64,000 nucleotides of DNA from Spirochaetaceae bacterium. GTDB lineage: Bacteria; Spirochaetota; Spirochaetia; Treponematales; Treponemataceae. The translations under genes were made by a program, and so were the position numbers. This document shows, in pieces, positions 16,366 to 23,367 of the stretch. The stretch is taken from contig JAGAAX010000005.1 in the NCBI GenBank assembly GCA_017614995.1, positions 1-64,000 of the forward strand, given 5' to 3'. The notes below the pieces were generated by a model. The model was not told the origin of the DNA. It worked only from the letters and a program-made list of their open reading frames with translations, and made no database searches. Position 1 is the first letter of the stretch. Each line of letters starts with the position of its first letter.

Positions 16366-17403
16366 CTAGCTCCTTTCCCATGGGTACTTCATCTGCCAGT
16401 CTGCTCTAAGTGAATCCATTATGTCGCAGAGGTTTCTTGATTTTTGCCATGTGTGAACCGGCGATTCCGTCTTGCCTTCAAGAATGCACTCTGTAGCATG
16501 AATAAGCTCGTACTCGTAGCCGTTTGTCTTGAACGGAACGGCGATTTTGGCGGCTTTTTTATTGCTGTTGCCTGAATCGCCTGTGTAAAGGTGAAGCTCC
16601 GCATACTGCGTCATAAAAAAGTTTTTGACAGTTATAAAGCCCTTTGTGCCAAAAATGATTGCGTCGTGCGTGTCACTTCCAGACGGCATATCTGCTGCAC
16701 TCTGAAAAGCAGCCGTAACACCGTTATCAAACGTGAGGTTTACGCTGTTCCAGACGTCTACGCCGTTAAGCAGCCTTACGTTAGAGCTGTGCGCCGTTAT
16801 TTTTGCAAAACCGTTCAGCATCATCGAAAAATAAATGTTGTATATGCCGAGATCAAGCAGTGCACCGCCTGCAAGTTCTGGGGCATAAAGCCTGTTTTTG
16901 GGGTCATACGGAATGCGGTTGCAGAAGCGCGAGTCGATGTGCTTCAATTCACCGATTTTTCCGCCCTGAATTGTGCCGTTAATTTCAGCAAGTGTCGGAT
17001 TGAACGCCGTCCACATGGCTTCCATAAAAAAGCGGCTGTTTTTCTCTGCCGCGGTTATCATGTCTTCAAGCTGGGCAACCGAACAGCCTGCCGGTTTTTC
17101 GCAAAGCACATGCTTGCCGGCGTTAAGGCATTGCATAACAGAGTCATGGTGAAATGCGTGCGGATTGGCTATGTAAACCGCGTCAACGTCTTTGTCGTCA
17201 AGCAGCTCTTCGTAAGAGCCGAATGCTTTCTCAAAGTTATACTGAGAGGCAAAGCTTTTGGCGCGCTCAAAGTTTCGGCTTGCAACGGCATAAGTGCGCA
17301 CTTTTTTGCCGCCCGCCATTTTTTTCGCGCCGTTCATCGCTGCCGCCATGCTGTTTGCAATAGTTCCAGGTGCTAAAATCGCCCAGTTGATGTAGTCTTT
17401 CAT
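16366..17403 (-). CDS. Gfo/Idh/MocA family oxidoreductase
   Basis: This 345-residue NAD(P)-dependent dehydrogenase has an N-terminal Rossmann fold (INWAILAPGTIANSMA at residues about 4-19). The diagnostic EKPAGCSVAQLEDM, with the EKP motif, lies near residue 92. AGGALLDLGIYNIYFSM at about 175 belongs to the C-terminal substrate domain. Such enzymes oxidise or reduce sugars and cyclitols. The start is the ATG at 17403; a TTG 21 bases upstream is the only longer option, and neither has a strong ribosome site. It is first in a minus-strand operon with an FMN enzyme and a sugar isomerase. Confidence 0.9.
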   Translation of the reverse strand: MKDYINWAILAPGTIANSMAAAMNGAKKMAGGKKVRTYAVASRNFERAKSFASQYNFEKAFGSYEELLDDKDVDAVYIANPHAFHHDSVMQCLNAGKHVLCEKPAGCSVAQLEDMITAAEKNSRFFMEAMWTAFNPTLAEINGTIQGGKIGELKHIDSRFCNRIPYDPKNRLYAPELAGGALLDLGIYNIYFSMMLNGFAKITAHSSNVRLLNGVDVWNSVNLTFDNGVTAAFQSAADMPSGSDTHDAIIFGTKGFITVKNFFMTQYAELHLYTGDSGNSNKKAAKIAVPFKTNGYEYELIHATECILEGKTESPVHTWQKSRNLCDIMDSLRADWQMKYPWERS

Positions 17404-17472
17404 ACGCACAAGTATAAAGCACAATTCTCATAAAAGAAATACTATGGTATAATGAATTACGGAGGTTGCAAA

Positions 17473-17775
17473 ATGTATATCAAAGACGGAATCTGCTATG
17501 CAGGCGAATTAATTCCAGAAATTGAAGTTTCTTCTATAAAAATTCTTGATGATGGAATGATGCTTGTTGATTTTTCAACAGGTGAAACACGCCTTTTTGA
17601 TGTAACTTCATTGCTTGATAAGGGCAGTGCATTTGCGCCTCTTGCAGATGAGATAAACCGCCGTACTGCAAAAGTTACTCATGGTTTTGTATCATGGCTT
17701 GACGGCTCAATAGACATTGCACCAGAAACTCTTTATGAAGAAAGCTATAAATATTCCAAAGAAACATACGCATAG
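17473..17775 (+). CDS. DUF2442 domain protein
   Basis: This 100-residue protein has the DUF2442 core: LVDFSTGETRLFDVTSLL, then FAPLADEI and a later VSWLDGSIDIAPETLYE. DUF2442 proteins are small and usually encoded next to DUF4160 proteins, as here. The pairing is often regarded as toxin-antitoxin-like, but the biochemical role is not established. GGAGG precedes the ATG at 17473; the longer frame starting at 17452 ignores this site. The DUF4160 gene begins 9 bases after the stop. Confidence 0.85.
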   Translation: MYIKDGICYAGELIPEIEVSSIKILDDGMMLVDFSTGETRLFDVTSLLDKGSAFAPLADEINRRTAKVTHGFVSWLDGSIDIAPETLYEESYKYSKETYA

Positions 17776-17784
17776 GAGAGACTA

Positions 17785-18051
17785 ATGCCAGAATTGAGCC
17801 GCTTTGAAGGAATGGTAATTTATTTGCTGTTTCGCGATAACAAAGAACATAATAAACCTCATGTACATGTCTATTATGGTGAATATAAGGCTGTAATAGG
17901 AATTGACGGCGAACTTCTTGCAGGAAAGTTGCCTACCCGTCAGTTAAAAATGATTACAGGCTGGCTTGCGCTCCATGAAGAAGAAGCCTATGCTGCATGG
18001 AACCTTGCTGTAAGTGGTGAGCATTTTGAAAAAATTAAACCGTTAAGATAA
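17785..18051 (+). CDS. DUF4160 domain protein
   Basis: This 88-residue protein carries the DUF4160 pattern: GMVIYLLFRDNKEHNKPHVHVYYGEYKAV, where HNKPHVHV is the hallmark, followed by LPTRQLKMITGWLALHEEEAYAAW. The family is small and uncharacterised, and is co-encoded with DUF2442 proteins. The conserved His cluster could bind metal or form a catalytic site. An AGGAGAG site lies upstream, and the gene follows the DUF2442 gene by 9 bases. A repeat-rich gap follows. Confidence 0.85.
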   Translation: MPELSRFEGMVIYLLFRDNKEHNKPHVHVYYGEYKAVIGIDGELLAGKLPTRQLKMITGWLALHEEEAYAAWNLAVSGEHFEKIKPLR

Positions 18052-18126
18052 AGAACAAGTCTTGTCATTCAATTTGCAATGAATTATTTTAGAAGCTCTA
18101 CATTTTGCTAGATAAATTACCTCAGT

Positions 18127-18303
18127 CAAGAGCCTGCTTTGTCAGCTTCCGTTCCGCAAATCGGGAACGCACATAGTCGCTTTTTCAATGATAGTTTAAT
18201 CTGCGTTCCGCTACGAGTTTGCTTTGCAAACTCGACCGTTTTGCAAGATAATTACAAAAACAAAGATTAATCCCAAAGCAAAACGCATCTGCGCAGTCTC
18301 TTG
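18127..18303. repeat. compound inverted-repeat region
   Basis: CAAGAGCCTGC at 18127-18137 and GCAGTCTCTTG at 18293-18303 are near-perfect inverted ends of a 177-bp segment. Inside lie a GTTCC/GGAAC hairpin (about 18150-18170) and a perfect palindrome with CGAGTTTGC/GCAAACTCG arms at 18214-18234. CGGGAACGCA also pairs with a later TGCGTTCCG. The gap holds no gene. Confidence 0.5.
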
Positions 18304-18334
18304 TATGTGTACAATCTATGTATGGATAATTTCG

Positions 18335-18363
18335 TTGACAGCACATTTTCGTGGAATTAAGAT
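18335..18363 (+). promoter_or_regulatory. sigma-70-type promoter for the DUF1643 gene
   Basis: TTGACA at 18335-18340 and TAAGAT at 18358-18363 are separated by exactly 17 bases, close to consensus. The transcript would begin near 18370, giving a leader of about 75 bases before the DUF1643 start. Confidence 0.6.
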
Positions 18364-18447
18364 TAAAGTGTTTTGATGTTTTGTACTAATAGAAGGTTGC
18401 TTTAGATATAAGTACAAACAGATATATCTGAAACAGGAGGAAAATAT

Positions 18448-18999
18448 ATGTCTGAATGGAAAGTAAGAACAGTTGTGCCAATAACAGTTACTATGGAAGG
18501 AGACAAGGAGAATTATAGATATTGTCTGACAGGAAATGAAGATGCAAAGAATCCTTTAATTGTATTGGGATTGAATCCAAGTACTGCTAATGAAGAAAAA
18601 CCCGACCCGACTATGAAGAAGGTTGTTTCTTTTATGGAGTTAAACGACTTTGATGGCTTTAAGATGCTAAATCTATATTCTAAAAGAACTCCATATCCAA
18701 AAAAATTAAAAAGTATTGGAATTAATCCAAAAGAGCATAAAAAGAACTTGGAAAGTATAAAAAAACATATAGAACTTTTAAATGAACCAACTATTTTGCT
18801 TGCTTTTGGTGCAAATATAGTGGAAATTGATGGTTTGGTGGATTGTTTTAAAGAAATAGTTAAAGAATGCAAGGCTTATAATCCTAAATGGCGCTGTCTA
18901 GATACAACTAAAGATGGACATCCTAAACATCCTTTATATTTATCAAAAAACTTGAGATTAAGAGAATTTGATGTTGATGAATATCTAAAGAAGCTTTAA
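18448..18999 (+). CDS. DUF1643 domain protein
   Basis: This 183-residue protein carries the DUF1643 signature: LIVLGLNPSTANEEKPDPTM, then FKMLNLYSKRTPYPKKL and AFGANI. The GLNPSTA motif recalls the uracil-DNA-glycosylase-like fold, but no activity is established for the family. It has a strong AGGAGGA ribosome site and a near-consensus promoter. The coding sequence is more AT-rich than the core genes nearby, which fits horizontal transfer. A fragment of another gene resembling a DNA glycosylase follows immediately. Confidence 0.85.
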   Translation: MSEWKVRTVVPITVTMEGDKENYRYCLTGNEDAKNPLIVLGLNPSTANEEKPDPTMKKVVSFMELNDFDGFKMLNLYSKRTPYPKKLKSIGINPKEHKKNLESIKKHIELLNEPTILLAFGANIVEIDGLVDCFKEIVKECKAYNPKWRCLDTTKDGHPKHPLYLSKNLRLREFDVDEYLKKL

Positions 19000-19181
19000 A
19001 AGTATGGTTTTTCACAAATCGGGGTTATTATTCTGAAACCGCCGAAAACATTATTGCGGTTGGCAAGAAAGCAGAAAAAAGTCTTTCGTCATTTCAAAGT
19101 TTTTCTGGTAAAGAAGTTCGGCATCCTGCAAATAATGGCAAAAAAGACTTTATAAAGGGTATGACTGGATTTTTGAAATAA
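18981..19181 (+). pseudogene. C-terminal remnant of a uracil-DNA-glycosylase-like gene
   Basis: A frame open from about 18981 to the TAA at 19179-19181 encodes ENIIAVGKKAEKSLSSF, then GKEVRHPANNGKKDFIKGM. The AVGKKAEKSL strand followed by RHPAN-G resembles the C-terminal part of UDG-superfamily proteins, where HPA/HPS lines the DNA-binding loop. It has no start codon with a ribosome site, and the N-terminal catalytic part is missing. It overlaps the DUF1643 stop region. I read it as a truncated gene. Confidence 0.55.
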
Positions 19182-19211
19182 TCTATTATAGATTGACTCA
19201 AGGGGTGGGGA

Positions 19212-20393
19212 ATGAATGATGTGTTTTTGCCGTTTACATATAAAACGGCACAGATACTACCATGTGCAACAGAATCTGAACTCTCAGAGAAAATAAAAGA
19301 ATCTGATTTTCTTATAAGCGATGCAAAATGTGTTCATAGAATGGTCGGTGTAAAATACAACCACAAGACAATGAGACGACCGAAAATCACATTTACAGCA
19401 ATGCGCCATGAAATGATTCTTGCAAAACAGATTGTGTTCAAACTTGGAAAGAAGATTTTCTATGATGGCAACTTTTCTGCATCACTTTTTAAATATAGTG
19501 CCGGTGATTGTATAGACAAAAAATATCTTCAACAGCTTGCCGATTATTACAGACAGTTTTGGCATCTATCAGAACCCCTTTGTAAAACTCCCAAAAAGGA
19601 TATAAATCAGATTGATATTTCAGAAGAAGGTTTTTATATAAATGGCTCTCTTCTTAAACCGCCCTTCAAAATTCAGGCTCTAATAAGAATACTCGGTGAG
19701 CCGGACAAAAAGGAGTGGAAACGCGGTGACGGCAAAAAAGTAAAAATTGCCGAATGGCACAAATGGGGTCTTGTGGCTAATACGGATTTCGGCAAGAAAG
19801 ATGTTGTGTGCATGGTATTTATTTATATGACTAAAGCTCAAAACCGTCCGGGGCTGTTGCCGTTTTCTGGTTCAGTAACAATTTCTAATAGTCCGGTATC
19901 TTTTAAAAATACCAATACCTTTTGGATTCATAATGGAAAAGATAATAATATTATTTTAAAGAAAGTCTTTTGTAACATTTCAGAAAACAGTACTGATGAA
20001 AATATAGAGGTTTTTGCTGTAACTTTTGCAAAAAAAATGACGCCATTTTGCATAGCAGTTAGAGATAACAATTTTGAAAAAGTCCGTTCACTTATAGCAC
20101 GTGGCGCGAATGTAAACAGAAGATGCGATTTTGATATGAGCACACCGCTTTTTTTTGCGGCAAACGGAAATCAGATAAAAATGGCAGAACTGCTTCTGGC
20201 AAATGGTGCTGATGTAAATGCTGTAAATATGTTTGGGGATACACCTCTGATGGAATGTATAAAATCAGACGGAACAAAAGAAATGATACAACTTTTAATA
20301 AATGCCGGTGCAGATACCTCTATAAAAGATAGGTATGGAAAAACAATTTTTGATATAGCAAAAGAAAACGGCATTCAGATTAACTGGTGCTAA
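19212..20393 (+). CDS. ankyrin-repeat protein with unknown N-terminal domain
   Basis: This is a 393-residue protein. The last 125 residues contain about three ankyrin repeats: TPFCIAVRDNNFEKVRSLIARGANVN, TPLFFAANGNQIKMAELLLANGADVN and TPLMECIKSDGTKEMIQLLINAGADT. The central part (about 135-235: INGSLLKPPFKIQALIRILGEPDKKEW) resembles the DUF7738-type domain seen in accessory proteins. The first 130 residues are unrecognised. No signal peptide or membrane segment is present, so it is probably a cytoplasmic protein-binding factor. AAGGGGTGGGG serves as ribosome site. It ends just before the first palindrome array. Confidence 0.8.
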   Translation: MNDVFLPFTYKTAQILPCATESELSEKIKESDFLISDAKCVHRMVGVKYNHKTMRRPKITFTAMRHEMILAKQIVFKLGKKIFYDGNFSASLFKYSAGDCIDKKYLQQLADYYRQFWHLSEPLCKTPKKDINQIDISEEGFYINGSLLKPPFKIQALIRILGEPDKKEWKRGDGKKVKIAEWHKWGLVANTDFGKKDVVCMVFIYMTKAQNRPGLLPFSGSVTISNSPVSFKNTNTFWIHNGKDNNIILKKVFCNISENSTDENIEVFAVTFAKKMTPFCIAVRDNNFEKVRSLIARGANVNRRCDFDMSTPLFFAANGNQIKMAELLLANGADVNAVNMFGDTPLMECIKSDGTKEMIQLLINAGADTSIKDRYGKTIFDIAKENGIQINWC

Positions 20394-20441
20394 GCTCAAA
20401 TCCAATATCATTTGATATTCTGCCCAAGCCGAAAACATTAA

Positions 20442-20691
20442 CGTCATTATGACGTTCGCCTTTGGCTGTTTTCACAAAACGTCATAATGACGATTGTAGC
20501 TTTTGGAGATTTTCAAAAACGTCATGATGACGATTGCCCACTTTGGTAATTTTCACGAATCGTCATGATGACGATTGCTCACTTTGGTAATTTTCACGAA
20601 TCGTCATGATGACGATTGCTTACTTTGGCATTTTCTCAAATCGTCATGATGACGTTTACTGCTTTTGTTTTCCTAGAACGTAATGATGACG
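20442..20691. repeat. palindrome array 1: seven copies of CGTCATNATGACG at about 40-bp intervals
   Basis: The 13-bp palindrome starts at 20442, 20480, 20520, 20561, 20602, 20642 and 20679; the last copy is imperfect (CGTAATGATGACG). Intervals are 38, 40, 41, 41, 40 and 37 bp. The spacers of 24-28 bp are themselves related (consensus close to ATTGCCCACTTTGGTATTTTC), so this is a degenerate 40-bp tandem repeat carrying a conserved palindrome. It fills the gap between the ankyrin gene and the next small gene. The remainder of the gap (20692-20904) has no other gene I can support. Confidence 0.9.
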
Positions 20692-20904
20692 CTCACTATT
20701 TTTTCAAAACCCTATAGATTTTGTAACAAGCAGACTGACCGTTAAACTGTTGCGGAAAATTTTGGTGAGGATTTGAAAATGAAAACATTAAAAAAAATCA
20801 TTTTTTTGACCCTGCTTTAATTCTTGCTACACCCCCTGTTTTATAATTATGAATAGATAAATGCTGGTGTGTCCAGTATGAAACTTTTATTAGGGGATGG
20901 CATT

Positions 20905-21375
20905 ATGGATGAACTGATAATTAATAATCTTAATGACAGAGATAAAGTAATAAGAACATTAGCAGATGTTAAATTGACTTGCCATTTAAGGCTTAAGTCT
21001 GGTACATGCAAAGGACATGAGTGTGATGATTGTTTCAAATATCAGACATACTGTAGCTGCTTGGAGCAGATGTCTGACTTTGACAAATTACAGATTGATA
21101 ATATTTATGAATCTGAATATAGCAAGCTGAATATAAGACAATTTTCTACTCCAAAGTCTGAATCAGTTAAACCAAAATCGAAATTAATATCAAAATTAAA
21201 AGACTTCGGTAAATATATGAGTCTTTGGTTTGCTCTTTTTGTCTTTATTTATGGAATAATTTCATTTTTTACAAGAGGCGAACCTGCTGTGTTTCATCTA
21301 TGTATGGTAGGGGTTGTGATTTATTGGCTAGTTGGTTCTTTATGTTTTATCTTTGTGATTCTGGGCTCAGATTGA
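20905..21375 (+). CDS. hypothetical membrane protein with Cys-rich segment
   Basis: This is a 156-residue protein taken from the ATG at 20905, which has an AGGGGAT ribosome site; a longer frame to 20869 lacks one. The N-terminal half is soluble and has a cysteine cluster (CKGHECDDCFKYQTYCSC, roughly residues 33-50) that could bind zinc or an iron-sulfur cluster. The C-terminal part has two transmembrane helices (LWFALFVFIYGIISFF and MVGVVIYWLVGSLCFIFVIL). I do not recognise the family. It lies between the two palindrome arrays together with the next gene, whose start is 36 bases downstream. Confidence 0.7.
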   Translation: MDELIINNLNDRDKVIRTLADVKLTCHLRLKSGTCKGHECDDCFKYQTYCSCLEQMSDFDKLQIDNIYESEYSKLNIRQFSTPKSESVKPKSKLISKLKDFGKYMSLWFALFVFIYGIISFFTRGEPAVFHLCMVGVVIYWLVGSLCFIFVILGSD

Positions 21376-21411
21376 TGCCTTGAAGCCTTTCATATAAAAG
21401 GAGTGTATAGA

Positions 21412-21840
21412 ATGAAGAAAAATCTGTTTATATTTGTCCTTTGTCTTGTCTGCATATTCAATGCTGTTTCAGAAGAATCAGTTTTCTTTGACACAATTGA
21501 AACAGTTTCAAAGCTGACACGCAAAAATGTGCATGATATTAATTCTGATAACAAGGTAAACTGCATCGATTATACGGTTATGTTCAAATACTACTGGGAT
21601 AAAAACTGCGAACCTGGTCATTCTATAGATTGTCAAATTATCAGAAATGAAAATCCACAAAATGGATTTCATCATTTATTTGTAAGAGTAAGAGAAAACT
21701 CAAGAGCTGCATGGATTTATATTGAGCCGCAAGCCAAATATCCAGATATGGAAATGACTAAATATTGGGGTATGAGATACGAATCGCAATATGACATATA
21801 TAATGAAACATATATATGGAAAAATGACTATCTGGAGTAG
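21412..21840 (+). CDS. hypothetical secreted protein
   Basis: This is a 142-residue protein from the ATG at 21412 (AAGGAG about 9 bases upstream). The N-terminus MKKNLFIFVLCLVCIFNAVS is a signal peptide, with cleavage probably before SEESVF. The mature part has DINSDNKVNCIDYTVMFKYY, which looks like a dockerin/EF-hand-type Ca-binding loop (D-N-D-N-K-N-D spacing). It also has two further cysteines and an aromatic-rich C-terminus. Family not recognised. It is probably in an operon with the preceding membrane protein and lies just before array 2. Confidence 0.7.
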   Translation: MKKNLFIFVLCLVCIFNAVSEESVFFDTIETVSKLTRKNVHDINSDNKVNCIDYTVMFKYYWDKNCEPGHSIDCQIIRNENPQNGFHHLFVRVRENSRAAWIYIEPQAKYPDMEMTKYWGMRYESQYDIYNETYIWKNDYLE

Positions 21841-21859
21841 GGCTATTGTCTTTTCTAAT

Positions 21860-21988
21860 CGTCATCATGACGATTGTCACTTTTGCTTTTTCACAAAACG
21901 TCATTATGACGATTGCCCGCTTTGGTATTTTCACAAAACGTCATGATGACGTTTACTCATTTTGCATTTTCAAATCGTCACGATGACG
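21860..21988. repeat. palindrome array 2: four copies of CGTCATNATGACG-type palindrome
   Basis: Copies begin at 21860, 21899, 21939 and 21976 (last one CGTCACGATGACG), with intervals of 39, 40 and 37 bp. Spacers are homologous to those of array 1, and both arrays end with GACGTTTACTGCTTTTG or a close variant. The same orientation and unit indicate that the arrays are copies of each other flanking the two small genes. Confidence 0.88.
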
Positions 21989-22042
21989 TTTACTGCTTTT
22001 GGTCATTTAGAAAATCATTTATAAGCTTATGAAAAACAAAAG

Positions 22043-22132
22043 TGTCTGCGTAGTCGGATTTTGTGACGCGAATTACATGAGCACCGACGGTGCGAATCTA
22101 ATTCGTGGAACAAAATACGACGGGAGCAGACA
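22043..22132. repeat. 90-bp imperfect palindrome
   Basis: Outer arms TGTCTGC (22043-22049) and GCAGACA (22126-22132) are perfectly complementary. ATTTTGT/ACAAAAT and CGAATTA/TAATTCG continue the pairing inwards, and GCACC/GGTGC forms the tip. A single strand would fold into a long cruciform-like hairpin resembling in size an integron attC site or a small structured RNA. The attC core GTTRRRY is not present at the ends. Confidence 0.7.
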
Positions 22133-22190
22133 TGTGGTTTTGCTTTAAGTTCTGTAACATGACTTCATTACAAAAAGAAAAATTACTAGA

Positions 22191-22772
22191 TTATCGCAAG
22201 TCTAGATTAGGATGCTTATATAAAATTTCTTCATTATTTTCATTTCTTAGTTTTTTCTTTTTTAAAAGGACTGTCCAACGGGTTTGTCTTTCTGCATAAT
22301 CTGTTTTGTTTTCTGGAAAAAATGATTTGCAGAAATATTTGTCATTATTTCCTTTTGACAGAAAAACAAAGAGGTTTGTATTTTTTACTGTGTTTTTCAT
22401 TAAAAAATCTGCTTCAATGACAGAAAAAGTCTGTAATGCAGGATTATAACGGAATATCGTATCATTGCTGTCAAAAATCTTCTCAAGCAAGGGAAGATAT
22501 TCAATTCTTTTTTTGATAAATTTATAATCTATAGAGGATTCTATATATTCAGGTGTAATTATATTTGATTTAAGACGGTCAAAAATAACTTCCGCAGAAA
22601 AAGCAAGACGTGGTAAATCATTTAAATGCTGTAATCCTGCAAGATGAAAAAAATGCATTTTTTGAAATTCTACTGTAAGATTAATGGATTTGTTTTTTCT
22701 ACCAAGTACAAATTCGTATTCTATATCAAGCATTTTCTGAAAAGAATTAACAGCATTTGTAATGTCAGACAA
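22191..22772 (-). CDS. PBECR4-type nuclease-domain protein
   Basis: This 193-residue protein matches the PBECR4 pattern (phage-associated relatives of barnase, EndoU, colicin E5/D and RelE). FHLAGLQHLNDLPRL occurs near residue 50, ITPEYIESSIDYKFIKKRIEYL near 80-105, IEADFLM near 130, then KSFFPENKTDYAERQTRW. The function is inferred as an RNA-cutting toxin or phage-borne nuclease. The start is a TTG at 22772 with AAGGAG 6 bases upstream; the longer frame would put that ribosome site inside the gene. Part of its 3' end is duplicated in the HicB gene upstream. Confidence 0.75.
   Translation of the reverse strand: MSDITNAVNSFQKMLDIEYEFVLGRKNKSINLTVEFQKMHFFHLAGLQHLNDLPRLAFSAEVIFDRLKSNIITPEYIESSIDYKFIKKRIEYLPLLEKIFDSNDTIFRYNPALQTFSVIEADFLMKNTVKNTNLFVFLSKGNNDKYFCKSFFPENKTDYAERQTRWTVLLKKKKLRNENNEEILYKHPNLDLR
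22253..22307 (-). repeat. duplicated segment, copy 1 (inside the PBECR4 gene)
   Basis: This 55-bp segment aligns without large gaps to 23022-23073, with about four of five bases identical by eye (for example CGTTGG flanked by AAAC and TTCTT/TCCTT on the coding strand). It encodes part of the C-terminus of the PBECR4 protein. Confidence 0.65.
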
Positions 22773-22799
22773 AAACAGCTCCTTAAAAAACAAAAGCTC

Positions 22800-22995
22800 C
22801 GCGCCATTCGCAGAGCTTTACTCCGTTTTCTTTCAGCTTTCGCCTAGTTCAGATGAGGTCTACGGAAAACCCTTCAGAGACTGGCAGTATACTGTTTCTG
22901 AACACAATAGAACTGCTTTTGCGTCTAACAGACACTCAAGTTGCCTGTCGCCTTGAATGGCAAGGACTTACTGACTAAAATATAAAGCATGTGTA
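22800..22995. other. 196-bp gap without recognisable gene
   Basis: No credible gene is seen between the PBECR4 start region and the HicB gene. It contains an AGCTC/GAGCT hairpin at the left edge and GTCTAAC near 22923, but no full second half of an attC site. It may be debris of a deleted gene. Confidence 0.4.
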
Positions 22996-23021
22996 TCAAT
23001 AAATCAAGTTCAAAATCAGGC

Positions 23022-23073
23022 TTTTCTTTTTATAAGAACTAACCAACGAGTTTATTTTTTTGCAAAATCTTTT
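23022..23073 (-). repeat. duplicated segment, copy 2 (3' end of the HicB gene)
   Basis: Homologous to 22253-22307 inside the PBECR4 gene. Here it forms the last codons of the HicB-like gene in a different reading frame. An alternative frame still reads KRFCKKINSLVSSYKKK, which resembles the PBECR4 C-terminus, so it is a fragment of a second PBECR4 gene. Confidence 0.65.
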
Positions 23074-23293
23074 TGGAATAAGGGTAGGCTTTTTCAGGTT
23101 CGCTTCCTTCAGAAACACAGGTGTTAATATAATCATCAACGGCAGAATGGAAATCAGACACAAGCTCCGCAGCGTTTGTGCCTTCGTAAGAGATAAGAGA
23201 ACGGATTCCCTGTACCTTGCCGTAAAAAATCTCATCTTCCGGCGAAAATTCAACACTTCCGATATAACCTTTGTATTCCATTATATTTCTCAT
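23039..23293 (-). CDS. HicB family antitoxin-like protein with altered C-terminus
   Basis: This 84-residue protein opens with MEYKGYIGSVEFSPEDEIFYGKV, then GIRSLISYEGTNAAELVSDFHSAVDDYI, the HicB antitoxin fold (partial RNase-H-like). Normal relatives continue into an Arc/CopG-type DNA-binding tail. Here residues from about 68 (YPYSKKILQKNKLVG) are replaced by sequence derived from a PBECR4 gene fragment read in another frame. It therefore probably lacks its DNA-binding part. The start at 23293 has AGAGGG 7 bases upstream. No HicA partner is next to it. Confidence 0.75.
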   Translation of the reverse strand: MRNIMEYKGYIGSVEFSPEDEIFYGKVQGIRSLISYEGTNAAELVSDFHSAVDDYINTCVSEGSEPEKAYPYSKKILQKNKLVG

Positions 23294-23367
23294 ATTAAAC
23301 CCTCTTGTTTTAATTCTGCAACTGATTTTAGTTGCGTAACTGTCGTTCGTTCCTGCCGGGTAATTTT

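Noticed and set aside
20442-21988. CRISPR array
   Set aside because: The repeat is only 13 bp and palindromic, and the spacers are homologous to each other instead of unique. No cas genes are present.
22644-22956. Plus-strand frames opposite the PBECR4 gene
   Set aside because: They lie antisense to a recognisable protein family and lack ribosome sites.
17450-23300. Integron gene-cassette array with attC sites
   Set aside because: Small accessory genes and hairpins fit superficially, but GTTRRRY/RYYYAAC end pairs are missing (only a lone GTCTAAC near 22923), genes lie on both strands, and no integrase is in the window.
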